DNA of 44,620 bases, taken from contig JAIXTE010000004.1 in NCBI GenBank assembly GCA_027484315.1, positions 1 through 44,620 on the forward strand, written 5' to 3'. Both the position numbers and the translations under genes were made by a program. Source of the stretch: Burkholderiales bacterium. GTDB lineage: Bacteria > Pseudomonadota > Gammaproteobacteria > Burkholderiales > Burkholderiaceae_B. Below are positions 15,304 to 22,489 of this stretch, piece after piece. A model generated the notes under the pieces. The model was not told where the DNA came from. It did no database searches and saw only the letters and a program-made list of their open reading frames with translations. How positions within the stretch are numbered: position 1 is the first letter of the stretch; each line of letters begins with the position of its first letter.

Positions 15304-16722
15304 ATGGTTAAGCCGCAGTCTGAATACCGCATTGAAAAAGATCTTCTGGGTGAAAAGAAGATTCCTGCAGATGCGTATTGGGGGGTTCACACCAGCAGGG
15401 CGCTCGACAATTATCAAATTACCGGCTTTCCGCTTTACAACGCACCTGAACTGATTAATGCACTGGCCGCCGTGAAATGGGCGGCAACCAAGGCCAATGC
15501 TGATCTCGATACAATCCCTCCCGAATTGGCCAAAGCCATTACCCAGGCCTGCAAGGAAATCCGCACCGGCAAACTGCACGACCAGTTCGTGGTGGATGTG
15601 ATTCAAGGTGGGGCCGGCACCTCCACCAACATGAATGCCAATGAAGTCATCGCCAACCGCGCCATTGAAATTCTGGGCGGCAAGAAAGGCGATTACAAGC
15701 TGGTTCACCCGATTGAACATGTCAATGCTTCCCAAAGCACGAACGATGTCTATCCCACCGCAGTCAAGATTGGTCTGATCAACGCCATCACCGGCCTGTT
15801 GGCTGCCATGGAAGAATTGGGCGAGGCGTTTGGTGAGAAATCCTTTGAATTCCGCAAAATCCTGAAAATTGGCCGCACCCAGTTACAGGATGCTGTACCC
15901 ATGACCTTGGGGCAGGAGTTCGCAACATTCTCGGTCATGATCGGCGAAGACATCTTGCGCCTTCGCGAAGCCACCAGCCTGATCTCTGAAATCAACCTGG
16001 GTGCCACGGCCATTGGTACGGGCATCAACACAGATCCTGAATATGCCTCCCGCGCACGCCATTACCTTGAAGAAATCACCCAGCTCGGCCTCGTCACTGC
16101 GGCTGATCTTGTTGAGGCCACTCAAGACACGGGTTCATTTGTGCAGTTGTCTGGCGTGCTCAAGCGTGTGGCGGTCAAATTGTCCAAAATGTGCAACGAT
16201 TTGCGCCTGCTCTCTTCTGGCCCACAAGCTGGCTTGAACGAAATCAATTTGCCTCCGCGTGCCGCCGGCTCCTCCATCATGCCGGGCAAAGTGAATCCGG
16301 TGATTCCCGAAGTGGTCAATCAGGTGGCCTTTGAAGTGATCGGAAATGATGTCACCGTGACAATGGCCGCCGAGGCGGGCCAACTCCAATTGAATGCCTT
16401 TGAGCCCATTATTGCGTGGAGTTTGTTCAAAAGCATTTACCACCTGACAGCGGCTTGTAAAACCCTGACCAAGAATTGCGTATTAGGGATTACCGCAAAT
16501 GAGTCACTTTTGCGTCAAAGGGTTGAAGAATCAGCCAGTCTGGCTACCTCCCTCAACCCTTACATAGGCTATGATCAAGCTTCTGAGATTGCGAAAACTG
16601 CATTGAAAACCGGAAGGAAAGTTTCCGACCTTGTTCTCGAAAAGGGCTTACTGTCAGAGCAGCAGTTGAGTGAAATACTCAGACCCGAGGTTCTCACCCG
16701 TCCTCGGAGAATAAAACTCTAA
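15304..16722 (+). CDS. aspA: Aspartate ammonia-lyase
   Basis: 472-residue aspartase converting L-aspartate to fumarate and ammonia; cytoplasmic homotetramer of the fumarase/aspartase superfamily. The N-terminus YRIEKDLLGEKKIPADAYWG is typical. The superfamily signature GSSIMPGKVNP, with the catalytic serine loop, is present near residue 320, and GGAGTSTNMNANEVIANRA and HVNASQSTND are conserved substrate-binding stretches. AGGGGA lies about five bases before the ATG. The next genes encode a glutamate/aspartate importer, so the cluster probably takes up aspartate and feeds it into the TCA cycle. Fumarase of class II is the main alternative, but the sequence fits AspA better. Confidence 0.93.
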   Translation: MVKPQSEYRIEKDLLGEKKIPADAYWGVHTSRALDNYQITGFPLYNAPELINALAAVKWAATKANADLDTIPPELAKAITQACKEIRTGKLHDQFVVDVIQGGAGTSTNMNANEVIANRAIEILGGKKGDYKLVHPIEHVNASQSTNDVYPTAVKIGLINAITGLLAAMEELGEAFGEKSFEFRKILKIGRTQLQDAVPMTLGQEFATFSVMIGEDILRLREATSLISEINLGATAIGTGINTDPEYASRARHYLEEITQLGLVTAADLVEATQDTGSFVQLSGVLKRVAVKLSKMCNDLRLLSSGPQAGLNEINLPPRAAGSSIMPGKVNPVIPEVVNQVAFEVIGNDVTVTMAAEAGQLQLNAFEPIIAWSLFKSIYHLTAACKTLTKNCVLGITANESLLRQRVEESASLATSLNPYIGYDQASEIAKTALKTGRKVSDLVLEKGLLSEQQLSEILRPEVLTRPRRIKL

Positions 16723-16754
16723 TGCCGCCGCGCGTGCAATTCGCGTTTCGGTGG

Positions 16755-16766
16755 GTGTGCGCACAC
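16755..16766 (+). promoter_or_regulatory. Palindrome upstream of gltI
   Basis: GTGTGCGCACAC is a perfect 12-base palindrome ending five bases before the extended -10 of gltI. It is a candidate regulator site overlapping the -35 region; no regulator is identified. Confidence 0.3.
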
Positions 16767-16770
16767 TTCG

Positions 16771-16779
16771 TGCTTTAAT
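16771..16779 (+). promoter_or_regulatory. Extended -10 of gltI
   Basis: TGCTTTAAT is identical to the extended -10 of aspA. Transcription would start near 16786, leaving a leader of about 16 bases that contains the AAGGAG ribosome site at 16791-16796. Confidence 0.5.
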
Positions 16780-16801
16780 TTTTTTCATTCAAGGAGCAAA
16801 A

Positions 16802-17701
16802 ATGAAAAGGAATCTTCTTGCAGCAGCGCTGGCCGTGGCCACTGTTGCCGTTGTGCAGCCCGCAGTTGCCCAAGATCTCACGGGTACATTGAAGAAAATC
16901 TCCGACACAAAAACAATTGTGGTCGGCTACCGCGAGTCATCTGTTCCGTTTTCATACCTGGACAACAACCAGAAGCCCATTGGTTACCACATGGACCTGT
17001 GCAACAAGATTGTTGATGCAGTCAAAGCCAAGCTGAAAATGCCAGACATGAAAGTGGAAATGCAACCGGTGACTTCTGCTAACCGTATTCCTTTGCTTCA
17101 AAACGGCACAGTTGACATGGAATGTGGTTCCACGACCAATTCCGTGGCGCGTCAGGAACAGGTTTCTTTTGGCAACACCACTTTTGTAACCGGTGTGAAA
17201 GTGGTCGTGAAGAAAAGCAGTGGCATCAAAAACCTTGCTGATCTGGATGGTCAACCCATCGCCACCACATCAGGTACCACCTCCGTACAGTTGATCAAGC
17301 AAAACGAAAAGGGTGCGAAGATCGACTTCAAGGAAATTTACGGCAAAGACCATGCTGAAAGCTTCCTGTTGGTGGCCAACGACCGCGCGAAAGCTTTCGT
17401 GATGGACGACATTCTGATTGCCGGTCTGGTTGCCAACAGCAAGAACCCCGATGAATTCATGTTCCTGCCAGAAGTGTTGCGCGTAGAACCATATGGCGTC
17501 ATGGTTCGCAAGGGTGACGCACCCTTCAAGGCAGTTGTTGATGGAACAATCAACGGCCTGATCAAGTCCGGTGACGTTGAAAAGATGTATGCCAAATGGT
17601 TCATGAACCCGATTCCCCCAAAGAACGTGAACCTGAATTTCCCGATGTCCGCTGAATTGAAGGCAGCATTGGCGAACCCCAATGACCAAGGCGTGAAATA
17701 A
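16802..17701 (+). CDS. gltI: Glutamate/aspartate periplasmic binding protein
   Basis: 299-residue solute-binding protein of the polar amino-acid (family 3) type, receptor of the GltIJKL importer. ATG at 16802 is chosen because AAGGAG lies five bases upstream and a signal peptide follows immediately (KRN, hydrophobic core, AVA before QDLTG). Mature features include IVVGYRESSVPFSYLDNNQK, ECGSTTNSVARQEQVSFGNT and ATTSGTTSVQLIKQNEKGAK, as in GltI. It is followed by an intercistronic hairpin and then gltJ, gltK and gltL. Together with the preceding aspA this argues for aspartate as a physiological substrate. Confidence 0.92.
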   Translation: MKRNLLAAALAVATVAVVQPAVAQDLTGTLKKISDTKTIVVGYRESSVPFSYLDNNQKPIGYHMDLCNKIVDAVKAKLKMPDMKVEMQPVTSANRIPLLQNGTVDMECGSTTNSVARQEQVSFGNTTFVTGVKVVVKKSSGIKNLADLDGQPIATTSGTTSVQLIKQNEKGAKIDFKEIYGKDHAESFLLVANDRAKAFVMDDILIAGLVANSKNPDEFMFLPEVLRVEPYGVMVRKGDAPFKAVVDGTINGLIKSGDVEKMYAKWFMNPIPPKNVNLNFPMSAELKAALANPNDQGVK

Positions 17702-17719
17702 TACGACCTGGTTCGACAC

Positions 17720-17756
17720 AGGCCGGCTAGCGTTTGCAAACGTATGCCGGCCTTTT
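17720..17756 (+). terminator. Intercistronic hairpin between gltI and gltJ
   Basis: AGGCCGGC (17720-17727) pairs with GCCGGCCT (17746-17753), and the inner CGTTTGCAAACG is itself palindromic; TTTT follows. It resembles a leaky terminator that lets the binding protein be made in excess over the permease and ATPase. Confidence 0.7.
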
Positions 17757-17793
17757 CCTTGTATTGGCCGAGATTCCACTCGGGAGTATCTAA

Positions 17794-18534
17794 ATGAATA
17801 GCGACCTGAATTGGCTGTTGTTTTTTCAGCCGATCGTGGAAGGTGAAACCCTGGTCTGGTGGGAAATGCTGTTTTCCGGCCTGCTGTGGACCCTTGCCAC
17901 TTCTGCAGTTGCGGGCGTCATCGCCTTCTCTGTGGGTTCCCTGATGGGTGTACTACGCACCGCCTCAAACAAGCCGCTGGCTTTTTTAGGCAATGCCTAT
18001 GTCGAGATTTTTCGTAACATTCCACTTATTGTTCAATTTTTTCTTTGGTACTTTGTCGTCCCCGAGTTCATCCCGGCCTTGAAAAGCTGGTCAATTGAAC
18101 AAGATCCTACTTTTGTCCAGTTTCTGGCTGCCGTGGTTTGTCTGGGCTTGTTCACTGCTTCACGGGTGGCTGAGCAGGTGAAGTCGGGCATTCTTTCCCT
18201 TTCGCGCGGCCAGCGGGCTGCGGGTTACGCCCTTGGGTTGAATGAAGCGCAAACCTATCGTTTTGTGCTGCTGCCAATGGCTTACCGCATCATCATCCCG
18301 CCCATGACTTCGGAATCGATGAACCTGATCAAGAACACCTCGGTGGCTTTGACCATCGGCTTGACCGAGTTGACTTTCCGCACTCGGGAAATGGGTGAGG
18401 TCACATTTGCGTTCTTCGAGGCTTACATCGCAGCCACAGTGCTGTATGTCATCGTGGCGATGACCATGAACCGGGTAATGGCTTTGATTGAGCGACGCAC
18501 GTCAGTGCCTGGCTTCATTGCGGGAGGCAAATAA
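17794..18534 (+). CDS. gltJ: Glutamate/aspartate ABC transporter permease GltJ
   Basis: 246-residue inner-membrane permease of the HisMQ family. It has about five membrane segments, the family stretch YVEIFRNIPLIVQFFLWYFV and the ATPase-contacting EAA-type loop near GYALGLNEAQTYRFVLLPMAYR, followed by PPMTSESMNLIKNTSVALTI. It pairs with GltK to form the channel fed by GltI. GGGAG lies about six bases before the ATG. Its TAA overlaps the gltK ATG by one base (TAATG), so translation of the two is coupled. Confidence 0.92.
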   Translation: MNSDLNWLLFFQPIVEGETLVWWEMLFSGLLWTLATSAVAGVIAFSVGSLMGVLRTASNKPLAFLGNAYVEIFRNIPLIVQFFLWYFVVPEFIPALKSWSIEQDPTFVQFLAAVVCLGLFTASRVAEQVKSGILSLSRGQRAAGYALGLNEAQTYRFVLLPMAYRIIIPPMTSESMNLIKNTSVALTIGLTELTFRTREMGEVTFAFFEAYIAATVLYVIVAMTMNRVMALIERRTSVPGFIAGGK

Positions 18535-19220
18535 TGAACGATTTTGACTTCAGCGCAATAACGGGTTCTCTGCCATACCTTCTTCAAGGACTTGGTTACA
18601 CCGTGCAGTTGACGGTGGTGGCTTGTCTGGGGGGGATTTTCTTCGGTACCTTGCTGGCCTTGGCCCGCTTGTCGAGTATCAAACCACTGGCCATGATCGC
18701 CGCAGGTTACGTGAACCTGATGCGGTCCATCCCCTTGATTCTGGTGATTTTCTGGTTCTATTTTCTGGTGCCGGTGGTTCTGCAGTCAGTCATGGGGTAT
18801 GAACGGCCTCCCCAGGTGGGGCCAGATCGTTCGGCCTACATCACGTTCATCATGTTTGAAGCAGCATTTTTCTGCGAAATCATGCGGGCTGGTATTCAAA
18901 GTATTTCACGCGGCCAGGTTTCAGCAGCGCAAGCTTTGGGTTTGAATTATCGCCAGTCAATGTGGCTGATCATTCTGCCGCAAGCCTTCCGCAACATGTT
19001 GCCCGTTTTGCTGACCCAAACCATTATTTTGTTCCAGGACACGTCCCTGGTGTATGTGTTGTCTGTGACCGATTTCCTGGGCGCCGCGTCCAAGATTGCA
19101 CAACGCGACAGCTCTCTGGTTGAGATGTACACCTTTGTGGCCCTGGTTTATCTGGCGATCTGTTTCAGCATGTCCATGCTGGTCAAGGCGCTTCAGAAGA
19201 AAACTCAAATTATTCGATAG
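18534..19220 (+). CDS. gltK: Glutamate/aspartate ABC transporter permease GltK
   Basis: 228-residue second permease of the importer. It begins DFSAITGSLPYLLQGLGYTV, as in GltK, and contains YVNLMRSIPLILVIFWFYFL. The ATPase-contact loop is ISRGQVSAAQALGLNYRQSM, followed by LIILPQAFRNMLPVLLTQTI and FQDTSLVYVLSVTDFLGAAS. About five membrane helices are expected. The start overlaps the gltJ stop by one base, and gltL follows after 12 bases with its own AGGAGAG site. Confidence 0.92.
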   Translation: MNDFDFSAITGSLPYLLQGLGYTVQLTVVACLGGIFFGTLLALARLSSIKPLAMIAAGYVNLMRSIPLILVIFWFYFLVPVVLQSVMGYERPPQVGPDRSAYITFIMFEAAFFCEIMRAGIQSISRGQVSAAQALGLNYRQSMWLIILPQAFRNMLPVLLTQTIILFQDTSLVYVLSVTDFLGAASKIAQRDSSLVEMYTFVALVYLAICFSMSMLVKALQKKTQIIR

Positions 19221-19232
19221 CAGGAGAGCACT

Positions 19233-19961
19233 GTGATTGAAATCAGTAAAGTAAGTAAGTGGTACGGCAGTTTTCAGGTGCTCACCAATTGCACAACTTC
19301 CGTTAAAAAGGGCGAGGTTGTGGTGGTGTGTGGTCCATCAGGTTCTGGCAAGTCCACCCTGATCAAAACTGTGAACATGCTGGAGCCTTTTCAGGAAGGC
19401 ACCATTACCGTGGATGGCGTATCCGTTGGCGCCAAGGGCACTGACCTGCCCAAGCTGCGTTCACGCGTAGGCATGGTATTTCAGAACTTTGAGCTGTTTC
19501 CGCACCTCACCATCACGGAAAACCTGACCCTTGCACAAATCAAGGTGTTGGGCCGTTCAAAGGAAGAGGCGACAGCCAAGGGGCTGGGTCTGTTGGACCG
19601 CGTTGGTTTGAAGGCGCAAGCCGCCAAGTTCCCAGGTCAACTGTCAGGTGGGCAGCAACAGCGTGTGGCCATTGCACGGGCCTTGTCCATGGATCCGATC
19701 TGTATGTTGTTCGACGAGCCGACTTCAGCCCTTGATCCAGAAATGGTGAATGAAGTGCTGGATGTGATGGTTGAACTGGCCCAGGAAGGCATGACTATGA
19801 TGTGCGTTACTCATGAAATGGGCTTTGCACGCAAGGTGGCCGACCGCGTTATTTTCATGGACAAAGGCAATATCGTGGAAGATTGCACCAAGGATGACTT
19901 CTTTGGCACACCGCGTTCCGAGCGCGCGCAGTTGTTCCTGTCAAAAATTCTGGGTCACTGA
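19233..19961 (+). CDS. gltL: Glutamate/aspartate ABC transporter ATP-binding protein GltL
   Basis: 242-residue ATPase of polar amino-acid importers. Walker [10 protein letters not shown] is at residues 34-42, the Q-loop near [11 protein letters not shown] (about 83-93), signature LSGGQ at 137-141, Walker B CMLFDE at 157-162 with [10 protein letters not shown], and the switch histidine in MCVTHEMG. It powers uptake through GltJK. The start is GTG at 19233 with AGGAGAG at 19222-19228. A perfect 10-base-pair hairpin follows the stop codon by nine bases. Confidence 0.93.
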   Translation: MIEISKVSKWYGSFQVLTNCTTSVKKGEVVVVCGPSGSGKSTLIKTVNMLEPFQEGTITVDGVSVGAKGTDLPKLRSRVGMVFQNFELFPHLTITENLTLAQIKVLGRSKEEATAKGLGLLDRVGLKAQAAKFPGQLSGGQQQRVAIARALSMDPICMLFDEPTSALDPEMVNEVLDVMVELAQEGMTMMCVTHEMGFARKVADRVIFMDKGNIVEDCTKDDFFGTPRSERAQLFLSKILGH

Positions 19962-19970
19962 TCCAGCGTT

Positions 19971-20000
19971 CTTTGCTGCCAGGGCAACCGCTCTGGCAGC
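19971..20000 (+). terminator. Hairpin after gltL
   Basis: TTGCTGCCAG (19971-19980) pairs perfectly with CTGGCAGCAA (19991-20000) around a ten-base loop, nine bases after the gltL stop. No real T-run follows, so it is a weak intrinsic terminator or a 3'-end protecting hairpin. Confidence 0.5.
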
Positions 20001-20015
20001 AACTCACTTTCAAGA

Positions 20016-20168
20016 TCCGAAAGAAATTCCACACCGGTCCGGTATTCCGACCGCCTCGCCCAATTTGATTGTCGTTGCTGTGGCCGCTTCGCGTCTAATC
20101 CATTTCAAGCGGGGAAACGGCGGGCGAGTCGTGATTGTCGTAATACCGAACCGGTGTGGAAATTCTTC
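20016..20168. repeat. Large imperfect palindrome (35-base arms)
   Basis: Arm 20016-20050 is complementary to arm 20134-20168 at 30 of 35 positions. This includes a perfect 12-base core ACCGGTGTGGAA in the right arm and its complement in the left. The 83-base centre has further complementarity (CCGCTT near 20082 with AAGCGG at 20105). As RNA it would fold into one long hairpin; as DNA it resembles a small non-autonomous mobile element. No target-site duplication and no second copy is seen in the window. Confidence 0.6.
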
Positions 20169-20631
20169 CGGCTTAGCAAGTTGCGTCGGTGTAATACACA
20201 AGCGACAAAACTGCCACCGCTGCGCGCGAATTGGCATCGGCAGCTGCTGCCATCCAGCGCGGAAGCGAGATTCGCAGCACAGCACAGCACGTTACTGCAC
20301 GGCACCCAACACCATTGCACCGGAAAGCGCCGCACCGTGCGGCGACGCACTGCGGCAGGCCGCGGTTTGCGATTCAAAAAGGCCCACAAATTCGTCGACC
20401 TATTGCTTTGGGATGGGCTGCAGGCCCCCGGACGGACCTGTTTGAGCGCGAAGCGCGAGTTGGTCCTCTGGTTCCCAAGGCAAGGGTCGACCCCATTTCC
20501 GTTGGGCCTTTCAAGAAAACGGGGCCTGTTGCGGTTCGGTGCCCAAACCAGCGCAGTGCGATCCAGCGCAAAATTCAGCACCGTACAGTGCAGTGTTCAC
20601 TGCTTTGCTCAAGGCCTTGCCTCGCGCTGGA
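20169..20631. other. Gene-free GC-rich stretch between gltL and the glycosyltransferase
   Basis: Several overlapping frames stay open on both strands here. Their translations are rich in Arg, Ser, Cys and Pro and resemble no family I know, so I treat them as artefacts of high GC. Short perfect palindromes occur: CGCCGCAC-C-GTGCGGCG (20328-20344), GGGTCGACCC (20484-20493) and GCAGTG-TT-CACTGC (20590-20603). Base use is unlike the flanking genes. It may be decayed foreign DNA or hold an unrecognised RNA. Confidence 0.4.
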
Positions 20632-21438
20632 TTACTTCTCCTGCTGCTTGCTCATCAACTCCCGTGTTTTCGCGTATTTGATAAAGCTGTTGAAGCACCC
20701 GATTGCAATGTGTACCAGGCCCGGCCATCCATCCAGAAAGCCTTTTCGCACCACATAAAACTTGATGAACCGAACCAAGGGCGACAGGGTCATTTTGCCC
20801 ACACCGGGCCATTTGCCCCGCGCAGCAAGGGCTTGTGCCTGGATGCTGGTGTAGCGGTTCTGTTTTGCCAAATAGGTGTCGAGACTTTCTGCCGATTCAT
20901 GCAGCAGGTCACCACGCAACTTTTCGAAATGAAAACCGCTGCCCTGTGTTTCCACTTTTTCATGAACAGCATCGTTGCTCCAGTTGGCTCGCTGGCGATT
21001 GAACAGCCGACGCGAATAATCTGGATAGCCCTCGCCATGGCGCAGGTATTGACCCAGGAAAAAGTTGCAGCGGGGCATGTCAAATCCGGCGATGCGCGTT
21101 GGCAGCAGGTCTTGTTCTGCCTGTTGCATCATGGCGCGAATGCTTTGTTCCAGTTCGGGGCTGACACGCTCATCGGCGTCCAGGCACAATACCCAGTCGT
21201 GTTTGGCCTGCGTCACAGCAAACTGTTTTTGGGGACCAAAGCCCAGCCAATCCTGTTGTACCACCTTGGCGCCATACCGGAATGCGATCTCGGCGGTGTC
21301 GTCGATGCTGTGGGAATCCACCACCACAATGTCGTCACAAAACTTGAGGCTTTTTAATGCAGCTTCAAGCTGGTTACCTGCGTTGAGCGTGATCAGTACC
21401 GCAGACAATGCAATCGGATTGTGTGGGTTGGAATTCAA
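20632..21438 (-). CDS. Family 2 glycosyltransferase, WaaE/KdtX-like
   Basis: 268-residue GT-A glycosyltransferase probably acting on the lipopolysaccharide inner core at the cytoplasmic face. It has LSAVLITLNAGNQLEAALKS at the N-terminus, the metal-binding DAD at residues 87-89 (LCLDADERVSPE), and the WaaE-type middle FFLGQYLRHGEGYPDYSRRL followed by VHEKVE. The start is taken as TTG at 21438, because AAGGAAG lies seven bases upstream of it. A longer version from a TTG at 21516 has no ribosome site and would begin only eight bases from waaC. It is divergent from waaC, fitting a core-sugar role. Confidence 0.85.
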   Translation of the reverse strand: MNSNPHNPIALSAVLITLNAGNQLEAALKSLKFCDDIVVVDSHSIDDTAEIAFRYGAKVVQQDWLGFGPQKQFAVTQAKHDWVLCLDADERVSPELEQSIRAMMQQAEQDLLPTRIAGFDMPRCNFFLGQYLRHGEGYPDYSRRLFNRQRANWSNDAVHEKVETQGSGFHFEKLRGDLLHESAESLDTYLAKQNRYTSIQAQALAARGKWPGVGKMTLSPLVRFIKFYVVRKGFLDGWPGLVHIAIGCFNSFIKYAKTRELMSKQQEK

Positions 21439-21523
21439 ATTTATTCTTCCTTGGTTGGGAGTATTCGGATTGACCGTGCGCTTCTGCTTACAATGATGCG
21501 GTTGCGACCAACTCAAGCGCTAG

Positions 21524-22489
21524 ATGAAGCGTATCTTAATAGTTAAGACGACCTCGATGGGAGACGTCATTCACGCCTTGCCGGTTTTGAGTGATATTCG
21601 CACCCACGACCCCTCTGTTCAAATTGACTGGATGGTTGAAGAGCCATTTGCAGATCTGGTGCGTGGCAGCCGCCTTGTGAATGAGGTGGTGCCCGTGAAT
21701 TTGCGGAAATGGCGCAAACAGGGCATTCGCCACACTTGGCAGCAGTGGAAAACTCTTCAAGCACGGCTTGCGGATCGCGAATATGACGCGGTCATTGATT
21801 TGCAGGGTTTGTTGAAAAGCGCCTTGCTGGCTTGTGCGGCCAAGGGCCCGCGAATGGGCCCCGGTTATTCTTATGCCAAGGAAAGCCTTGCATGCCTGTT
21901 CTACAAAAAGCGCGCTGGCTGGGATCCACAAGCGCACGCCGTCGAGCGCTTGCGCGAGTTGGCGGCGGGGCTTTTGAATTATCGCTTGAGTGGCAAGCCC
22001 CTGTTTTATGACATTCGCCCGCAGAAGGTATTGGCTGTTATTCCCAAGGGGGCGGAAATCTGGTTCTTGCACGCCACCGCGCGGGACGAAAAAAAATGGC
22101 CCTTGGTAAAATGGCGAGAACTTGCCCATCGTTTCTCTGACCTGGGCTACACCATCAAATTGCCGTGGGGAACGGAGGCTGAGCGCCAGCAGGCACAAAA
22201 AATTGCAGCCGGTATTGCACACGTTGAAGTATTACCCGGTATGTCTCTGGCAGAGCTTCGCCTGCGTTTGGAACATGCTGGGCTTGTCATTGGTGTGGAC
22301 ACTGGGATCATGCATTTGGCGGCGGCGCATTACCTGCCCATGGTGGCCTTGTTTTTTGCCACTCCAGCCTGGCGGTTTGCACCGCGTTTCAACCCCCACT
22401 CCATCAGTTTGGGTGACGTGGGTCATCAACCCTCCGTGGGTGAGGTGTTTGGAGCCGCTACGCGTTTGTTACGGGGAAATAAACTTTGA
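21524..22489 (+). CDS. waaC: Lipopolysaccharide heptosyltransferase I
   Basis: 321-residue GT-B enzyme adding the first L-glycero-D-manno-heptose to Kdo2-lipid A. It opens with KRILIVKTTSMGDVIHALPV, which is diagnostic for WaaC. IDWMVEEPFADLV and YDAVIDLQGLLKSAL follow, and the C-terminal ADP-heptose binding region contains HAGLVIGVDTGIMHLAAA. It lies at the cytoplasmic face of the inner membrane. Its TGA is inside the TTGA that also supplies the waaA start codon, so both enzymes of inner-core synthesis are translated from one message. Confidence 0.94.
   Translation: MKRILIVKTTSMGDVIHALPVLSDIRTHDPSVQIDWMVEEPFADLVRGSRLVNEVVPVNLRKWRKQGIRHTWQQWKTLQARLADREYDAVIDLQGLLKSALLACAAKGPRMGPGYSYAKESLACLFYKKRAGWDPQAHAVERLRELAAGLLNYRLSGKPLFYDIRPQKVLAVIPKGAEIWFLHATARDEKKWPLVKWRELAHRFSDLGYTIKLPWGTEAERQQAQKIAAGIAHVEVLPGMSLAELRLRLEHAGLVIGVDTGIMHLAAAHYLPMVALFFATPAWRFAPRFNPHSISLGDVGHQPSVGEVFGAATRLLRGNKL

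Noticed and set aside
20016..20168. 6S RNA as an explanation of the palindrome
   Set aside because: The size and long-hairpin form are similar, but I see no sequence resemblance to known 6S RNA and no adjacent ygfA-type gene.
20273..20294. Short tandem GCACA-type repeat, considered as a CRISPR or microsatellite
   Set aside because: Only about three imperfect 5-base units; no spacers or longer periodicity.
20105..20581. A 158-codon minus-strand frame after the glycosyltransferase gene
   Set aside because: No recognisable motif, and part of it overlaps the large palindrome. It is not supported as a gene.
20154..20681. Two overlapping 175-codon frames after gltL
   Set aside because: Arg/Ser/Cys-rich translations without homology signals, one running into the 3' end of the opposing glycosyltransferase. 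They are likely GC-driven open frames.
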